Below are positions 9,160 through 16,874 of a stretch of 64,000 nt of DNA, one piece after another. The notes beneath the pieces were generated by a model. That model was not told the origin of the DNA and ran no database searches. It was given only the letters and a program-made list of their open reading frames with translations. The position numbers and the translations under genes are program-made. This stretch comes from Alicyclobacillus acidiphilus NBRC 100859 (GTDB lineage Bacteria; Bacillota; Bacilli; Alicyclobacillales; Alicyclobacillaceae), in the NCBI RefSeq assembly GCF_001544355.1, contig NZ_BCQI01000009.1, forward strand, positions 1 to 64,000. Reading direction: 5' to 3'. How positions within the stretch are numbered: position 1 is the stretch's first letter; each line of letters begins with the position of its first letter.

Positions 9160-10104
9160 ATGCCGATCTACGATGGCGAATCAAATATCATGGTGACCTC
9201 GCGAGATTCATCGCTCGAACAGGCTCACTTTAACGGCCTGACGATGTCTTTGTTAGCCTCGGGAGACGGGACGGAATTGATCCATCACCATTTGGCGGCA
9301 GGGTACGATTGGGCAATCGGACCAGAAGAGGGCTGGCAAGCATTCGAATCCATTTGTGTGCTGCGAGGGCACCTGACATGGGAGTCTCAAGAAGGCACTC
9401 AGCATCTGCGGCCGGGTGACGTCCTGTCCGCACACCCGATTCAAAAGTACGTCGTCTTCACGGCCCAGGAAGATACAGATTTTTTGTATGTTGTCACGCA
9501 GCCAGTCTTTCACCAATACAGTCAGCAATTGCACGCATTGGTGCAGATGGCGATTTCTATCGCGGAAAAGGACGGGTATACTTCGGGCCACTGTGACCGA
9601 ATCAAAACGATGTCGGTTCAGGTTGGACGAGTCATGGGGCTCTCGCAATCGCAATTGTTCAATCTGAACATGGGATCGTTTTTTCACGACATCGGCAAGA
9701 TTCGCGTGCCAGAAGCTATCCTGCTGAAAGCGGGGAAGTTGACGGACGACGAGTGGAAAGAGATGCGCGAACACGCGCTGCACGGGAAACGGATTCTGCT
9801 CGAAAGCGAACTTCCGTACTTGAAGGAACCGGCCAATATTGTCGCGCAGCATCACGAACGCCAGGATGGGAGAGGCTATCCGCTCGGTCTTCGCGGAGGC
9901 GAAATCTGTATCGAAGCGGCAATTATTTCGGTTGTCGACTCGTTTGACGCGATGACCACTGATAGACCTTATCACAAAGCGGTAAGTCGCGCTGACGCGG
10001 CGGCGGAGTTGCAGCGATGCAAAGGAACGCAGTTTCACCCGGACGTCGTCGACGCGTTTATCCGCGTGCTTGAGGAGGACCCGGGGATTCAAGCAGGTGC
10101 TTGA
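9160..10104 (+). CDS. Cupin/HD-GYP domain protein, probable c-di-GMP phosphodiesterase
   Basis: 314 aa. Residues about 20-115 form a small beta-rich, cupin-like domain (LRPGDVLSAHPIQKYVVFTAQEDTDFL), a likely ligand sensor. Residues about 125-300 are an HD-GYP domain: GHCDRIKTMS, the metal-binding HD in FFHDIGKIRVPEAILLKAGKL, HHERQDGRGYPLGL and VVDSFDAMTTDRPYHKA. HD-GYP proteins hydrolyse cyclic di-GMP to pGpG or GMP. Key residues are intact, so activity is likely. The ATG at 9160 is chosen for the GAGGAGG before it. A c-di-GMP riboswitch lies directly downstream, suggesting local action on that signal. Confidence 0.88.
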   Translation: MPIYDGESNIMVTSRDSSLEQAHFNGLTMSLLASGDGTELIHHHLAAGYDWAIGPEEGWQAFESICVLRGHLTWESQEGTQHLRPGDVLSAHPIQKYVVFTAQEDTDFLYVVTQPVFHQYSQQLHALVQMAISIAEKDGYTSGHCDRIKTMSVQVGRVMGLSQSQLFNLNMGSFFHDIGKIRVPEAILLKAGKLTDDEWKEMREHALHGKRILLESELPYLKEPANIVAQHHERQDGRGYPLGLRGGEICIEAAIISVVDSFDAMTTDRPYHKAVSRADAAAELQRCKGTQFHPDVVDAFIRVLEEDPGIQAGA

Positions 10105-10129
10105 TTTAGCGAATCAACGAGTATATGAT
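10101..10129 (+). promoter_or_regulatory. Promoter of the first c-di-GMP riboswitch transcript
   Basis: TTGATT at 10101-10106 and TATGAT at 10124-10129 with a 17-base spacer. The -35 box overlaps the stop codon of the HD-GYP gene. The riboswitch begins about 30 bases downstream. Confidence 0.55.
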
Positions 10130-10157
10130 GGAATTAATAGAAAATATACGTTTCGGG

Positions 10158-10243
10158 GACGACAAAGGCAAACCTACTGAAAAGTGGGGACGCAAAGCTA
10201 GAGGGGCTACGCAGTGATTGCACGCCAGCCAGCTGCCGAATTT
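10158..10243 (+). ncRNA. Cyclic-di-GMP-I riboswitch (GEMM-I)
   Basis: The segment carries the hallmark GEMM-I elements in order: GGCAAACC, a GAAA-capped hairpin, GGGGACGCAAAGCT, a variable arm and the closing GCCAGCCAGCTGCC. In this class the aptamer binds c-di-GMP between its two helices. It is followed by a hairpin with a T run (10257-10285), so it probably works by transcription termination. The gene it controls is the small secreted protein at 10329. The second copy at 15456 shares GGCAAAC and GGACGCAAAGCTA. Confidence 0.88.
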
Positions 10244-10256
10244 GCATCGGTTGCGG

Positions 10257-10285
10257 AATGCACCCGTGTAAATCGGGTGCATTTT
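10257..10285 (+). terminator. Terminator stem of the riboswitch expression platform
   Basis: AATGCACCCG (10257-10266) pairs with CGGGTGCATT (10274-10283) around a 7-base loop, running into TTTT. It lies 14 bases after the aptamer and 44 bases before the coding start. Confidence 0.75.
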
Positions 10286-10328
10286 CCTATTTGTCGTCCG
10301 GCGCGAGGACGCGGAGGTGTAATGTCGG

Positions 10329-10616
10329 GTGATGAAGAAATCGATAGCAATTGCGCTGGTTGTTGGTGCAGTACAGGTGGTTGGCACTGTAACCGCCATG
10401 GCGGCAACCAGTACTGGGTATGACTCGTCCGATGATACCACGGTGAATATTGGATCGTCCGGGCAAACATCGCAAACGGCCTTGTCCACAGCCACATTCG
10501 ATTTGCAAGAGAGTCTGTACCAAGCCACGGGTGCAGATGTTTCGCACGACTATATTTGGGTCAGCGTGAACGGAAACTCGCTCATCGCGTTGGATCCGCC
10601 GCGCCCAATGGCGTAA
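10329..10616 (+). CDS. Small secreted protein under c-di-GMP riboswitch control
   Basis: 95 aa from GTG at 10329 (ATG at 10332 is the alternative); GGAGGT lies 10 bases before the GTG. Residues 1-26 are a signal peptide: MMKKS, hydrophobic core, AMAA cleavage site. The mature 69 residues are Ser/Thr/Asp-rich at first (STGYDSSDDTTVNIGSSGQTS), then QESLYQATGADVSHDYIWVSVNGNSLIALDPP. No Cys and no anchor, so it is probably released or held in the wall. I do not recognise a family. Its own terminator at 10649-10698 makes it a single-gene unit whose expression should follow c-di-GMP. Confidence 0.75.
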   Translation: MMKKSIAIALVVGAVQVVGTVTAMAATSTGYDSSDDTTVNIGSSGQTSQTALSTATFDLQESLYQATGADVSHDYIWVSVNGNSLIALDPPRPMA

Positions 10617-10648
10617 CTTTTACTACATAAATTCTATCCACTACATAC

Positions 10649-10698
10649 ACGGGGTCTCATGCGCAGCGTTCCCTCTGCGCAATGTGGTCCCGTTTTTT
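10649..10698 (+). terminator. Terminator after the secreted protein gene
   Basis: ACGGG (10649-) pairs with CCCGT ahead of six T residues, with an inner GCGCAG/CTGCGC stem. It closes the riboswitch-controlled unit. Confidence 0.8.
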
Positions 10699-10873
10699 GT
10701 GATTGCTAGAAGCACGCCCGCGTTCAAAACTTGCAACGGATCGGTGTATGATATACCTCTGATAGATCTTCTTCACAATCTCGTTTTACTGAATGGTCTA
10801 CAGGACATGCTATAGTGTTTGCAATGATCGAACATTGAGATGAAAATGGGTTGTCTTGTATGGAGGCCGCACG

Positions 10874-11881
10874 ATGCCGAAAAAAGTAACAATAAAGGAC
10901 ATTGCCAAGCATGTCGGTGTGACTCCAACGACCGTTTCGAATGTGCTGAACGGCACCAATCGGATCAGTGACGAAACGAGGAAGCGTGTCCTTCAAGCGG
11001 TTGAAGAACTGAATTATACGCCGAACATGTCGGCGCGGGCGTTGGTGAAGAAACGGACCTACGCGATTGGCTTATTCATTCCCGCAACGCCGCGAGCCTT
11101 TTCCGATCCGTACTACTCCGAATTGCTGCGCGGTTTGACAGAGGTTTCACTCGATCACGGCTACGTCGTCTCGATTATCTATTCGGACAGCCTGGACAGT
11201 TTGGTGCGGGAGCGGATCGACGGACTGGTGCTCACGGAAGTGAAAGTGAACGACCAATACATCCAGTACTTCAAGCAATCCAATATGCCTTTTGTGGCAT
11301 TGGGGCGCGGCGGGGATGCCGATCTCATGGATTACGTGATGTCCGATACGAGGCGCGGTCTTCAGGAGGCTGTCAATCATCTCTATCGGCTTGGGCATCG
11401 TCGACTCGGTTACGTACTCGGGCCCTTGGCTTACGAATACGTGTATGAACGGTATCAAGTGTTTCGTGAGACGCAACGCCATCTTGGTCTCGAGTATCGC
11501 CCGCAATGGGTCGCTACCGGAGAAAATAGTCGAGAAGGCGGCGCAAGCGCAGTCAGGCGGATCATTCGCGCGGATGAGCGGCCCAGCGCTATTCTCGCGT
11601 CAACCGATATCATGGCCCTGGGAGCCATTGAGTATTTGCGCGAAGTCGGGTACGCTGTCCCTGAGGACGTGTCTGTCGTCGGATTCGATGACGCTGAATT
11701 CTCCAAGTATGTCCGACCGTCGATCACGACCGTTCGCCACGATATTTATCGAGCAGGCCGCCACGCAGCCCAGATGTTGATTGCCAAGTTGGAGGGGCGT
11801 CCTTATACCAGGCCTGTCAATTTGCCGGTTCGATTGATTGTCCGGGACTCGACAGCGCCTGTGACTCACGTCGAAGGTTAG
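10874..11881 (+). CDS. LacI-family transcriptional regulator
   Basis: 335 aa. The N-terminal helix-turn-helix and hinge are textbook: VTIKDIAKHVGVTPTTVSNVLNG and PNMSARALVKKRTYAIGL. The rest is a periplasmic-binding-protein-like sugar sensor with ILASTDIMALGAIEYLREVG and VPEDVSVVGFDDAEFSKYVRPSITTVR. ATG at 10874 has GGAGG just upstream; a TTG at 10856 in frame is less likely. A perfect 16-base palindrome with a central CG lies 48 bases after its stop codon, ahead of the solute-binding protein and GH30 genes, so it most likely represses that sugar-use unit. Confidence 0.94.
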   Translation: MPKKVTIKDIAKHVGVTPTTVSNVLNGTNRISDETRKRVLQAVEELNYTPNMSARALVKKRTYAIGLFIPATPRAFSDPYYSELLRGLTEVSLDHGYVVSIIYSDSLDSLVRERIDGLVLTEVKVNDQYIQYFKQSNMPFVALGRGGDADLMDYVMSDTRRGLQEAVNHLYRLGHRRLGYVLGPLAYEYVYERYQVFRETQRHLGLEYRPQWVATGENSREGGASAVRRIIRADERPSAILASTDIMALGAIEYLREVGYAVPEDVSVVGFDDAEFSKYVRPSITTVRHDIYRAGRHAAQMLIAKLEGRPYTRPVNLPVRLIVRDSTAPVTHVEG

Positions 11882-11928
11882 AAAAACTATTGCATATTTT
11901 TCTAGAAAGGTGTACGCTTCGCATAACT

Positions 11929-11944
11929 GCTTTAACGTTAAAGC
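11929..11944. promoter_or_regulatory. LacI-type operator, perfect 16-bp palindrome
   Basis: GCTTTAACGTTAAAGC is a perfect palindrome with the central CG usual for LacI/GalR operators. It lies between the LacI gene and the solute-binding protein gene. Confidence 0.75.
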
Positions 11945-11995
11945 GGATGTTCCAATCGCCTGAGGCCGATTCGAACATTTACTTTACGTCCAATG

Positions 11996-12009
11996 GGTAA
12001 GCGTTTTCA
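11996..12009 (+). promoter_or_regulatory. Candidate cre (CcpA) site
   Basis: GGTAAGCGTTTTCA differs from the TGNAARCGNWWWCA catabolite-response consensus at one base. Its place upstream of a sugar-use unit, 52 bases after the LacI operator, fits carbon catabolite control. Chance matches to this degenerate motif are common. Confidence 0.4.
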
Positions 12010-12178
12010 AGATTTCTGGTGCCGAAAGGGTGGTGATGCCGACGAGTTGACTGCAGATCTTCGCGGGAAATTTCTTGGAATGTGATGGTGGGGGTCAGAA
12101 GAGATATGAAATGTGCCAAGGGCACTCCTACCTACCGGCAGCATTTTCAAACTTGACAGACCAGAGGAGGATTCACCA

Positions 12179-13843
12179 GTGTCCAAAAAGCGTTTAATCG
12201 GTCTTGCGGCAACCTCGGCCATGGCGCTCGCGTTAACGACGAGCCCCATGTTGCAGGCATCAGCGGCTACAGAGCCTCCGCTCGTCGTCGTGACAAGTCC
12301 ACAAGGTACGTATGCTGAGAATTTCAACCCGTACTCTTCCGGACAATTGGCAGGCACACAAGGCAACGTATACGAATCCCTGTTCTTCTTTGACGCGGTT
12401 ACGGGGAAAACGTGGGATCTGCTTGGGAAGAGTTACGCATTCTCGAATGGCAACAAAACGTTGACCGTACAGCTCCAACCGAATGCGAAGTGGACGGATG
12501 GACAGGCGTTTACGGCGAACGACGTCGTGTTTACGTTTAACGATCTCAAGAAATACCCTGATGCCGATTCAAACGGCGTTTGGCAATATTTGAAGAGTGT
12601 TCAAGCGAAGGGAACCCACACGGTCGTATTCAATTTCAAGTCGGTCAACGTGCCGTTCGCGGAGCAGTATGTCTTGGGCGAGACGTGGATTCTCCCGCAA
12701 CACGAATGGTCTTCGCTCGGAGATCCCGCCAAGGCGAAGATCACGGTCAGCAACGCGATTGGCACAGGCCCGTTCATTGTGAGCTCATTTACCACACAGG
12801 ACTACAAATTTAAGGCCAATCCAAACTATTACCTTGGTGCTCCCAAAGTTCCGGAACTGGATTATCCCGCATTCGCCAGCAATGCAAGCGCGGATCTCGC
12901 GTTGGCGAACGGCAGTGTGCAGTACGGCAACTTGGACATCCCGAATGTCGAGAAGACGTACGTTGCCGGCAACAGCCACAACCACTACTATTTCCCGCCA
13001 GACAACGAAGTGGAGCTGTATCCAAACCTCAGCAATCCTTTGTTGGCTCAATACAATGTGCGTGAGGCAATCAGCCTGGCTATCAACAGAAACAAACTCT
13101 CTACACTCGGTGAAACCGGTTACGAAGGCGTCGGCAATCCAATCAGCTTGCCGTTGCCCAACTTCAAGGACTGGGTAGATCCGAGCTTGCCGAAATCCGA
13201 TTTGACGTTCTCGGCTCCGAACGACGCGAAAGCCATTCAACTGCTTGAGGCCGCTGGGTTCAAGAAAGATTCGAATGGCATCTTTGCGAAGAACGGCAAA
13301 GAGCTGAACTTCAACCTCGAAGTCGTCTCTGGTTGGAGCGACTGGGACGAAGATTGCCTGCTCATCAAGCAGGATCTTTCGAAGATTGGCATCGGCATCA
13401 CCGTCAATCAGGTCGACTATGGCACGTACTATGCCAACATCGCTCCAACACCAGGTAAAAATGGCGTGACAACAGGCAAATACGACTTGGCTGTCTCTTG
13501 GACGAACGAAGGTCCGACGCCGTACCTTGCATACTACGACATGCTGGATTCGCACGGCGTGTTCAACGTGGAAGGATTTAAGAACAAAACCGTAGACAAC
13601 GCGTTGAACTCTTTTGCGTCTACAACGAACCTGACCACGCAGAAGAAGGACATGTACACCATCGAGAAGATCGCTGCCGAACAGTTGCCTGTGATTCCAT
13701 TGCTGACGGGCGCTTATTGGTACGAGTACAACGACAAGGACTACACCGGTTGGCCGACCAAGTCGAATCTTTGGATTACGCCTGGTCCGGCAAACACGCA
13801 ATCGGCGGCTATTGTGATGCAGCACCTCAAGCCAGTTCACTAA
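12179..13843 (+). CDS. ABC transporter solute-binding protein, family 5, orphan
   Basis: 554 aa extracellular binding protein of the oligopeptide/oligosaccharide type. A signal peptide covers about residues 1-30 (KKRLIGLAATSAMALALTTSPMLQASAA) with no lipobox Cys, unusual for a Gram-positive binding protein of this kind. Family 5 blocks are present: GQLAGTQGNVYESLFFFDA, LQPNAKWTDGQAFTANDVVFTFNDL and VREAISLAINRNKL. GTG at 12179 is chosen for the GAGGAGG 8 bases before it. No permease or ATPase gene is linked. Position between a LacI gene and a GH30 glycosidase suggests it binds an oligosaccharide, as some family 5 proteins do, rather than peptides. Confidence 0.9.
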   Translation: MSKKRLIGLAATSAMALALTTSPMLQASAATEPPLVVVTSPQGTYAENFNPYSSGQLAGTQGNVYESLFFFDAVTGKTWDLLGKSYAFSNGNKTLTVQLQPNAKWTDGQAFTANDVVFTFNDLKKYPDADSNGVWQYLKSVQAKGTHTVVFNFKSVNVPFAEQYVLGETWILPQHEWSSLGDPAKAKITVSNAIGTGPFIVSSFTTQDYKFKANPNYYLGAPKVPELDYPAFASNASADLALANGSVQYGNLDIPNVEKTYVAGNSHNHYYFPPDNEVELYPNLSNPLLAQYNVREAISLAINRNKLSTLGETGYEGVGNPISLPLPNFKDWVDPSLPKSDLTFSAPNDAKAIQLLEAAGFKKDSNGIFAKNGKELNFNLEVVSGWSDWDEDCLLIKQDLSKIGIGITVNQVDYGTYYANIAPTPGKNGVTTGKYDLAVSWTNEGPTPYLAYYDMLDSHGVFNVEGFKNKTVDNALNSFASTTNLTTQKKDMYTIEKIAAEQLPVIPLLTGAYWYEYNDKDYTGWPTKSNLWITPGPANTQSAAIVMQHLKPVH

Positions 13844-13870
13844 GTTGCTCGACGCAGATTGAGGGTTTCC

Positions 13871-13913
13871 AAAGGCGAGGAGCGATTCCAGAGGAATGAA
13901 GCTCCTCGCCTTT
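13871..13913 (+). terminator. Terminator after the family-5 binding protein
   Basis: AAAGGCGAGGAGC (13871-13883) pairs with GCTCCTCGCCTTT (13901-13913) around a 17-base loop. The T run is short, so some readthrough into the GH30 gene is possible, which would give more binding protein than enzyme. Confidence 0.75.
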
Positions 13914-13963
13914 CTGCGTTCGTCCCTGCGACGAGCGCGCTATGAGAGGAGGGGGAACTATCG

Positions 13964-15325
13964 ATGATTCGCGAAACGAATTTGACTCCGCGGACAGCCA
14001 AGGTGATCCAGACAGCGAGAGACACGGGTGATCGTCTGAGTGAAATCAGTCCACTGGTCTTTGTCGAGGACAACGAGACCTGGCGCGGCTTTATCAAAAT
14101 TTATCCGGACGTGCGGTATCAGGAGATAGAAGGTTTTGGCGGAGCGTTTACGGAAGCGGCCGCTGTGACATTGGCCAAGATGAGCGAGGATGTCCAGCAG
14201 CAGGTGCTGCAAAGCTATTTCCATCCGACCTTGGGCATTGGCTATTCCTTGTGCCGAACGCACATACACAGCTGTGATTTTGCGTTAGGCAACTATACGT
14301 ATGTCACGGACGGCGACACAGAGCTCGCCTCGTTCAGCGTCTCGCGCGACGAGGAGGCCCTCATTCCGATGATTCGCGGTGCGATGGGCGTCGAGGGCGC
14401 GTCGTTTCGCTTGTTTGCGTCGCCGTGGAGTCCTCCCGCATGGATGAAAACCAACGGCGCAATGAACGGCGGCGGGCGGCTCCTGCCTGAATATCGAGCG
14501 GTGTGGGCAGACTACTACGTCAAGTACATTGAGGCGTATCGGGATAGGGGAATTTCGATTTGGGGACTGACTGTACAGAATGAACCGCATGCGGTGCAGC
14601 GATGGGATTCTTGTATCTATGACGCGCATGACGAAGTGGAATTCGTAAAACGTTTTCTCGGCCCAGCTTTGAGCCGGTCGGGGTTGGAAAACATTCGGCT
14701 GATGATTTGGGATCACAACAAGGACGGTGTATATCCTCGCGCCAAGGCGGCGTATTCGGATCCCGAAGCTGCCGCGTACATTTGGGGAACCGCGTTCCAC
14801 TGGTACTCGGGAGATCATTTTGGCGATCTCGACGCTGCCCGTTATCGGTTTCCCGACAAAAAGTTGCTGTTCACCGAAGGTTGTATCGAAGGCGGCGTCC
14901 ACCTGAACGATTGGAGTACCGGTGAACGCTACGCCCACCACATCCTCGGCGATCTGAACCACTGGGCGTGCGGGTGGGTCGACTGGAATCTCGTCTTGGA
15001 TGAACAGGGTGGGCCGAACCACGTCGGAAATTTCTGCGACGCACCCGTGATTGCGGATACGCGTACAAACACGCTGACCTATGAGAACTCGTACTACTAC
15101 ATTGGCCATTTTTCCAAGTACGTTCGTCCTGGCGCGGTCCGCATTGGCTGCAGCGTCTTTACGGACGAGCTCGAATGTACCGCATTCCAGAACCCTGACG
15201 ATTCCATCGTGGTGATCGTGTTGAACCGCACCGATGCCGTGATATCGTACCACCTGCAGTTTGAAGCGGGGATACTTGCATCGGGTTCGAGTCAACCGCA
15301 TTCCATTCAGACCATACTTATCTAA
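13964..15325 (+). CDS. Glycoside hydrolase family 30
   Basis: 453 aa, no signal peptide, so it acts inside the cell on imported sugars. The family pattern is clear: EIEGFGGAFTEAA near the N-terminus, SPWSPPAWMK, the acid/base Glu207 in TVQNEPHA and the nucleophile Glu305 in LLFTEGCIEGG, then a small C-terminal beta domain. GH30 includes beta-glucosylceramidases, beta-1,6-glucanases, beta-xylosidases and related enzymes; the closest fit by motif is the GH30_1/2 group but the exact bond is not certain. AGAGGAGGGGG precedes the ATG. It probably works with the upstream binding protein under the LacI regulator. Confidence 0.92.
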   Translation: MIRETNLTPRTAKVIQTARDTGDRLSEISPLVFVEDNETWRGFIKIYPDVRYQEIEGFGGAFTEAAAVTLAKMSEDVQQQVLQSYFHPTLGIGYSLCRTHIHSCDFALGNYTYVTDGDTELASFSVSRDEEALIPMIRGAMGVEGASFRLFASPWSPPAWMKTNGAMNGGGRLLPEYRAVWADYYVKYIEAYRDRGISIWGLTVQNEPHAVQRWDSCIYDAHDEVEFVKRFLGPALSRSGLENIRLMIWDHNKDGVYPRAKAAYSDPEAAAYIWGTAFHWYSGDHFGDLDAARYRFPDKKLLFTEGCIEGGVHLNDWSTGERYAHHILGDLNHWACGWVDWNLVLDEQGGPNHVGNFCDAPVIADTRTNTLTYENSYYYIGHFSKYVRPGAVRIGCSVFTDELECTAFQNPDDSIVVIVLNRTDAVISYHLQFEAGILASGSSQPHSIQTILI

Positions 15326-15334
15326 ATGTGCGAA

Positions 15335-15363
15335 GCCGAGTCCGCGATTGCGGCTCGGCGTTT
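15335..15363 (+). terminator. Terminator after the GH30 gene
   Basis: GCCGAG-T-CCGC pairs with GCGG-CTCGGC around GATT, with one bulged T, followed by a short T-rich stretch. Confidence 0.7.
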
Positions 15364-15455
15364 GTTCGAATTTGCGCCGATATTTAGAAGTTTATCTCAA
15401 AACTATCGACAACTGTAGAAATCTGTCGAAATGTGTAGTATGATGGCGAAAGAAT

Positions 15456-15542
15456 GGAATACTTGGCAAACACACTGAAAAGTGTGGACGCAAAGCTACG
15501 GGTCTAAAGGCGGAATCGCCCATGATCGCCGGGTTGCATCTC
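15456..15542 (+). ncRNA. Cyclic-di-GMP-I riboswitch (GEMM-I), second copy
   Basis: GGCAAAC, a CACACT-GAAA-AGTGTG hairpin, GGACGCAAAGCTACGGGTCTAA and the closing GCCGGGTTGC reproduce the GEMM-I aptamer. A TATGAT at 15439-15444 is a probable -10 box. After the aptamer, GGGTTGCA (15531-15538) can pair with TGCAACCC (15550-15557), and CGG/CCG plus TTTT follow, so the 3' half of the aptamer may be taken into an alternative stem. It controls the PAS-EAL gene starting at 15600, whose product should degrade the ligand. Confidence 0.88.
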
Positions 15543-15599
15543 TTGTCCCTGCAACCCACGGTTTCGGGGATTTTCCGTTTTAAAGGGGGGTGTGGTGTC

Positions 15600-16874
15600 A
15601 TGTCGTCGACATCGCAAGACTCCCTGGCGGAGAACGGACAGGAGATTCAACAGGTGTCCACGTTTGCCTGGATGACGGCAAACTCGCCAGTGGCGGTCTA
15701 TGCATTGGACAAGAATGGTTTTATCATCAGTTGGTCGGAAGCAGCTCAACGCATATTTGGTTGGTCTGCGGAAGAGCTGATTGGACACGCCGGATTGCAG
15801 TTGATTCCAGCGGGTGAAATCGAAGAGACATATCAAATCACAAGAGAAATCCTGAATGGCAAAATCATCAACGGCAAACTCGTGAAACGTCAAACCAAGT
15901 CCGGCGATATTCTCACTGTGATCATCTGGGCCTATCCCCATATCAATGCTGCGGGAGAGGTCCTAGGCAGCACCATCTTTGCGGCGGAGGACTTCCGATC
16001 CACGGAACTGTTTGTTCATCGGGATCGAATACGTATGTACGAAGCGTTGACGCAGGCTTTGCAGCGTAACGAATTCGAACTGTACTATCAACCCAAGGTC
16101 GACACGGAAACAGGCAGACTGCTGGGCGCGGAAGCGTTGCTGCGGTGGTTCAACCCTGAATTGGGACAGGTTTCGCCTGAACATTTTATTCCGTTTGCAG
16201 AGCAGTCTGGACTGATTTGGGAGATTGGCGCATGGGTTTTGCGGCGGGCTTGCGCATGCGCGAAATCGTGGCAAATGGCGGGACTGCCTTCAATTCGAAT
16301 TGCTGTCAACGTCTCCGTCGTTCAATTTGAACACGACGGCTTTCTTCAACTGGTCGAAGAGGTTCTTGAAGAAACACAGCTTGACCCGCAGTGGCTTGAG
16401 CTGGAAATTACCGAATCTGTATTTGCAAATCACCTCGAGCGAGTGATCTCGGTCGTCAATCGACTGACGGAACTCGGGGTGAGTATAGCTGTTGACGACT
16501 TTGGCACGGGCTATTCCGCGCTTCGCTATTTGCCGTTTATGGCATTGTCCACGTTAAAAATCGATCAAGCGTTTGTCCGGATCTTGCAAGAGACGGATCG
16601 GGCCAAACTCGTGGTCGCGAACATGATTGAATTGGCGCACTCTTTGAACATGCGAGTGGTTGCGGAGGGCGTTGAACATCCAGGGCAGTGGGCGGTGCTC
16701 AAGGCAAACCGATGTGACGAAATTCAAGGTTATCTCGTTTTGCCGCCGCAGCCGCAAGATCTGTTTGAGCAGATTTGCCTGAAGCGACCGGAGGGGGAGG
16801 CTCTGTACGCCTTCGAGTTTACGAACCAGCACCTTCGTGAAATAGGCGAACCAATAGCTGTACAGCGCCGATGA
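15600..16874 (+). CDS. PAS-EAL protein, probable c-di-GMP phosphodiesterase
   Basis: 424 aa, soluble. A PAS sensor covers about residues 22-135 (SPVAVYALDKNGFIISWSEAA, FGWSAEELIGH). The EAL domain covers about 145-400 with an apparently complete set of active-site motifs: AEALLRW, NVSVVQFE, LELEITES, VDDFGTGYSALRYL, LKIDQAFV, VVAEGVEH and IQGYLVLPP. There is no GGDEF domain, so the role is breakdown of c-di-GMP to pGpG. ATG at 15600 has AGGGGGG upstream. Because a c-di-GMP riboswitch lies in its leader, the gene probably forms a feedback loop. Its last 56 bases overlap the convergent J-domain gene. Confidence 0.93.
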   Translation: MSSTSQDSLAENGQEIQQVSTFAWMTANSPVAVYALDKNGFIISWSEAAQRIFGWSAEELIGHAGLQLIPAGEIEETYQITREILNGKIINGKLVKRQTKSGDILTVIIWAYPHINAAGEVLGSTIFAAEDFRSTELFVHRDRIRMYEALTQALQRNEFELYYQPKVDTETGRLLGAEALLRWFNPELGQVSPEHFIPFAEQSGLIWEIGAWVLRRACACAKSWQMAGLPSIRIAVNVSVVQFEHDGFLQLVEEVLEETQLDPQWLELEITESVFANHLERVISVVNRLTELGVSIAVDDFGTGYSALRYLPFMALSTLKIDQAFVRILQETDRAKLVVANMIELAHSLNMRVVAEGVEHPGQWAVLKANRCDEIQGYLVLPPQPQDLFEQICLKRPEGEALYAFEFTNQHLREIGEPIAVQRR

